From: Pseudomonadales bacterium
Lineage (GTDB): Bacteria > Pseudomonadota > Gammaproteobacteria > Pseudomonadales > DC-out160
Direction: 5' to 3'
Length of the DNA stretch: 6,729 bases
Assembly (NCBI GenBank): GCA_016765265.1
Contig: JAESQG010000514.1
Span: 1 to 6,729, forward strand
The notes under the pieces were generated by a model, which saw only the letters and a list, made by a program, of their open reading frames with translations, did no database searches and was not told the DNA's origin. Positions 5,221 through 6,729 of this stretch are shown piece by piece. Made by a program: the position numbers and the translations under genes. Positions within the stretch are counted from its first letter, which is position 1. Each line of letters begins with the position of its first letter.

Positions 5221-5304
5221 ATTCAACAAAGCCCAGCAGTGCGATTGTTTTTTCATTACGCCTGCGGCTTCATTATAAACCAACGCCTGTGGGCGACGTT
5301 CTGC
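5221..5304 (+). other. attC: attC site of cassette F
   Basis: R'' ATTCAAC (5221-5227) fits RYYYAAC exactly. R' is GTTCTGC (5298-5304). The left arm GCCCA-CAG-GCG (5231-5243) pairs with the right arm CGCCTGTGGGC (5285-5294 and neighbours), leaving G5236 and T5240 extrahelical, the same spacing as in the attC sites of cassettes D and E. The last base of R' is the last base of the stop codon of the opposing PIN gene. Confidence 0.88.
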
Positions 5305-5699
5305 TACCAAATAGTTTCGAGCATATCGCTTTCTCGTAGATTTTCATCAGCCGTAACTAGCTGAGTATTTAGAATTATGGATGTGGCGGCAATGATTCGG
5401 TCAGCGGGATCTTTGTTGATCTCAGAGCCGAAATTGACAGATAGCTCTGCGATTTCGGGAGAGATTGATTGAACGGAGATATTTCTGGACTGAAGAAATA
5501 GGTTTAAAAAATTGGCGGCGGTTGTATCTACCTCTAACCGACGCCTTTTGATTAGCATTGATATTTCCCAAAGTGAAATGTCTGAGATTATTAATGCATG
5601 ATGCTTGTCGGCGTTTTCAATTGCTTTCGTAGCTTTTTGAGTAAGCTTAGAAGGTTCAAGAGCGTCCCAAATGATTGCACAGGTATCCATTAAAATCAT
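5304..5699 (-). CDS. PIN-domain toxin, VapC-like ribonuclease (cassette G)
   Basis: A 131-residue PIN-domain protein, the usual length of VapC-type toxins, which cut RNA in a Mg-dependent way. The acidic active-site residues are in place: D5 (MILMDTCAI), E45 (SLWEISML), D100 (DPADRIIAA) and D118 (VTADENL). ATG 5699 overlaps the TGA of the antitoxin (ATGA), indicating translational coupling; an in-frame TTG at 5714 lies inside the antitoxin gene and is less likely. The pair lies opposite to the other cassette genes. Its stop (5304-5306) touches the R' box of the preceding attC, so the gene fills the cassette to its edge. Substrate (tRNA, rRNA or mRNA) cannot be inferred. Confidence 0.9.
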   Translation of the reverse strand: MILMDTCAIIWDALEPSKLTQKATKAIENADKHHALIISDISLWEISMLIKRRRLEVDTTAANFLNLFLQSRNISVQSISPEIAELSVNFGSEINKDPADRIIAATSIILNTQLVTADENLRESDMLETIW

Positions 5700-5932
5700 G
5701 ATAAAGCATCCCAATCAGAATCTGTTGGGGTGGTTACATCATGAATTTTGGCAGTTGACGCGAGAGAGTGTAATTGCTGTTTGGCTGTTTCTCTTTGATT
5801 AACAGGGGGAGTGATAGTTGCCAACAATTTGCCGTTCGACGTGACAGAAATTTGCTCTCCGGTATTAGCTTTCTCTAGATATTTTAGTAGGTTAGCCCTG
5901 AAATCGCTGATGTTGATGTTGATAGTTTGCAT
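5696..5932 (-). CDS. Phd/YefM-family antitoxin (cassette G)
   Basis: A 78-residue antitoxin. Residues 1-45 have the Phd/YefM fold pattern: MQTININISDFRANLLKYLEKANTGEQISVTSNGKLLATITP, with the typical 'exxRxNLxxxLxxxxxGExIxVTxxGKxxAxI' layout. The DNA-binding N-terminal domain should repress the operon, and the acidic tail (TPTDSDWDALS) should wrap the PIN toxin. I chose ATG 5932 because the conserved domain starts there and GGTG lies upstream. A longer frame reaches 5971 but would run through the operator repeats. It is the first gene of the operon, overlapping the toxin by four bases. The combination of a Phd-type antitoxin with a PIN toxin is common. Confidence 0.88.
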   Translation of the reverse strand: MQTININISDFRANLLKYLEKANTGEQISVTSNGKLLATITPPVNQRETAKQQLHSLASTAKIHDVTTPTDSDWDALS

Positions 5933-5950
5933 GACGAGCACCAAATAGGG

Positions 5951-5977
5951 TTGTACAATGTATTTGTACAAGTATAC
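5951..5977 (-). promoter_or_regulatory. Operator/promoter of the Phd-PIN operon
   Basis: Two identical palindromes TTGTACAA (5951-5958 and 5964-5971), centres 13 bp apart, are followed by GTATAC (5972-5977). They precede the antitoxin start by 18 bp, as expected for autorepression by a Phd dimer pair. On the minus strand TATACT (5976-5971) is a candidate -10 (five of six), with a weak -35 ATGGCA (6000-5995) at 18 bp. The repeats would then cover the -10 end and transcription start. The -35 would fall inside this cassette's attC. Confidence 0.65.
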
Positions 5978-5985
5978 AGATAAAA

Positions 5986-6060
5986 GCAGAACAATGCCAT
6001 TCTAGAGACACACTTCGTGCGCTCAAGATGGAAGTGTTAATTGCTCTCTAGACGTTATAA
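5986..6060 (+). other. attC: attC site of cassette G
   Basis: R'' GCAGAAC (5986-5992) is the exact reverse complement of GTTCTGC (5298-5304), the R' opening cassette G, which fixes the cassette as 5299-6054. R' is GTTATAA (6054-6060). Stems: TCTAGAGA (6001-6008) with TCTCTAGA (6045-6052), and ACACTTC (6010-6016) with GAAGTGT (6031-6037). The arms are uneven, with eight unpaired bases after R'' against one before R', so it is structurally unlike the other sites. Confidence 0.75.
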
Positions 6061-6092
6061 CGTTATAACGCTATAATGACATAACGTTAAAG
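6049..6092 (+). promoter_or_regulatory. Promoter and 8-bp iteron operator of the RHH-RelE operon
   Basis: Five consecutive 8-bp units run from 6053 to 6092: CGTTATAA, CGTTATAA, CGCTATAA, TGACATAA, CGTTAAAG. Tandem short repeats of this kind are typical binding sites of ribbon-helix-helix repressors. They overlap a good sigma-70 promoter: TAGACG (6049-6054, four of six), 17-bp spacer, TATAAT (6072-6077, perfect). AAGGAGA (6090-6096) is the ribosome binding site for ATG 6102. The cassette junction (6054/6055) splits the -35 and the first repeat. Confidence 0.78.
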
Positions 6093-6101
6093 GAGATCCT
6101 T

Positions 6102-6335
6102 ATGAGTAATTTGTCCAAGCGTTCAACGATTTACTTTGAACCCGCTATACATCAAGCACTTAAGCTTAAGTCAGCATCATCTCATCTCTCTGTTTCGGAA
6201 CTTGTAGACGAAGCGGTCCGTCTACTTATGAGTGAAGACCAAGAAGATCTGGCAGCATTTTCAGAGAGGGCTGATGAAAAGGAAATCAGTTATGAAGCTT
6301 TACTTAATGACTTGAAGAAACATGGCAAAATATAA
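6102..6335 (+). CDS. Ribbon-helix-helix antitoxin, CopG/RelB-like (cassette H)
   Basis: A 77-residue protein. Residues 6-43 (KRSTIYFEPAIHQALKLKSASSHLSVSELVDEAVRLLM) match the ribbon-helix-helix fold: strand STIYF, helix one, a turn, then SVSELV starting helix two. A dimer would place the strands in the DNA major groove at the 8-bp repeats upstream. The C-terminal part (EISYEALLNDLKKHGKI) resembles toxin-binding tails of RelB-type antitoxins. ATG 6102 has AAGGAGA upstream. It overlaps the toxin gene by 14 bases, so the two are translated together. It presumably represses its own operon and neutralises the RelE-type toxin. Confidence 0.9.
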   Translation: MSNLSKRSTIYFEPAIHQALKLKSASSHLSVSELVDEAVRLLMSEDQEDLAAFSERADEKEISYEALLNDLKKHGKI

Positions 6336-6585
6336 GATCACCTTCAAGAAATCTGTTGCTAAAGATTTGCGTGACATTCCTAAAAAGGATGTTAGTCGTA
6401 TTCTAAAAAGAATTGAAGCCCTGGCTGAGGAACCGCGAGCAGAGGGATGTATCAAACTTTCAGCTCAAGAGCGTTATCGTGTAAGGCAAGGACTGTATCG
6501 AATAGTGTATGAAATTAGAGAAGAGGTGTTAATTGTACATGTTGTCAAGGTGGGTCATCGCTCAAGTGTTTATAAAAACAATTAA
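6322..6585 (+). CDS. RelE/ParE-family toxin (cassette H)
   Basis: An 87-residue protein of the RelE/ParE superfamily, close in layout to RelE-type ribosome-dependent mRNA interferases. It has an N-terminal strand (MAKYKITFKKS), two helices (VAKDLRDIPKKDVSRILKRIEALAEEP), then the core sheet with YRVRQGLYRIVYEI (about 50-64), LIVHVVKVGHR (about 69-79) and the C-terminal SSVYKNN. The basic RVRQGxYRIVYEI strand and the GHRxxVY end are the regions that hold the catalytic Arg/Tyr residues in RelE. Length is normal and no key element is missing. It starts inside the antitoxin gene. Its TAA stop (6583-6585) lies in the R'' box of the cassette attC. RelE activity rather than ParE (gyrase) is inferred from the sequence pattern only. 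Confidence 0.9.
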   Translation: MAKYKITFKKSVAKDLRDIPKKDVSRILKRIEALAEEPRAEGCIKLSAQERYRVRQGLYRIVYEIREEVLIVHVVKVGHRSSVYKNN

Positions 6586-6663
6586 CAAAGGCGTGCAGCG
6601 TATTAACTTGCAATTGGCTGTAAAGCGCCAATCACAAGTCAAACGCTGACACCGATGTTATGA
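6580..6663 (+). other. attC: attC site of cassette H
   Basis: R'' is AATTAAC (6580-6586) and R' is GTTATGA (6657-6663). The long stem CAGCGT...ACTTG...ATTGGC (6596-6618) pairs with GCCAAT...CAAGT...CGCTG (6627-6649), with small internal loops and a GGC/GCC tip. R'' is similar but not identical to the complement of the opening R' (TTATAAC versus AATTAAC). The toxin stop codon lies inside R''. Confidence 0.82.
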
Positions 6664-6696
6664 TTGTGAGGTATATAAATTGAGAGGGATAATTAA

Positions 6697-6729
6697 ATGA
6701 GAGTGCCAAGCAAAGCTAAGGCAATCAAG
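6697..6729 (+). CDS. Start of the next cassette gene (partial)
   Basis: ATG 6697 follows GAGAGGG (6682-6688) with a good spacing and opens MRVPSKAKAIK before the window ends. It starts 34 bases after the attC core box, the usual place for a cassette gene. Only eleven codons are visible, so no product can be named. Confidence 0.5.
   Translation, partial: MRVPSKAKAIK

Noticed and set aside
5933..5971. N-terminal extension of the Phd-like antitoxin to 5971
   Set aside because: The extension has no family similarity and would be coded by the operator palindromes; ATG 5932 gives the normal protein.
1..6729. CRISPR array, tRNA or rRNA genes
   Set aside because: Apart from the 97-bp pair and the five contiguous 8-bp operator units, repeats are structural arms of attC sites, not evenly spaced identical units; no cloverleaf or rRNA sequence was seen.

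Overview
The window is a stretch of an integron gene-cassette array, probably the chromosomal (superintegron-type) array of a marine or aquatic gammaproteobacterium. The evidence is structural. Small one- or two-gene units are separated by imperfect hairpins of 54-84 bp that start with an RYYYAAC-like core box (R'') and end with a GTT-type core box (R'), as attC sites do. Several hairpins have extrahelical bases on one arm. For cassettes A, B, D and G, the R'' box that closes the cassette is the exact reverse complement of the R' box that opens it (ACATAAC/GTTATGT twice, ATATAAC/GTTATAT, GCAGAAC/GTTCTGC). The attC sites are diverse rather than near-identical, which argues against a Vibrio cholerae-type VCR array. 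The host assignment is inference. No integron integrase (intI) or attI is present, so this is an internal part of an array.

Layout. The window opens with the end of an upstream cassette and its attC (1-101). Cassette A (96-544) encodes a two-helix membrane protein. Cassette B (545-946) encodes a zinc-ribbon membrane protein. Next comes a composite, damaged region (947-3538). Its first part is bounded by matching core boxes (GTTGGAC at 946, GTCCAAC at 3000) and holds, on the minus strand, an operon of an intact XerC/D-type tyrosine recombinase and a broken IS91-family HUH transposase. After a half attC comes the C-terminal remnant of an IS110-family transposase and about 240 bp of rearranged sequence with a large inverted repeat. 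Cassette D (3539-4029) encodes a membrane-anchored, possibly PH-like protein. Cassette E (4030-4385) has no convincing intact gene. Its attC region is about 90% identical to the first 97 bp of the window. Cassette F (4386-5298) encodes a lipoprotein. Cassette G (5299-6054) carries a Phd/PIN toxin-antitoxin pair on the minus strand. Cassette H (6055-6657) carries a ribbon-helix-helix/RelE toxin-antitoxin pair on the plus strand. A last cassette starts at 6658 with a partial gene.

How the parts relate. Most cassettes are promoterless single genes in the same orientation, each closed by its own attC. The two toxin-antitoxin cassettes carry their own repeat-rich operator/promoter regions, as expected for modules that stabilise large arrays. 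The RHH/RelE promoter is notable: five 8-bp repeats span it, the first includes the integron core box, and the best -35 hexamer lies in the neighbouring cassette's attC. The tyrosine recombinase leader can fold so that its ribosome binding site is sequestered, a plausible guard against read-through transcription.
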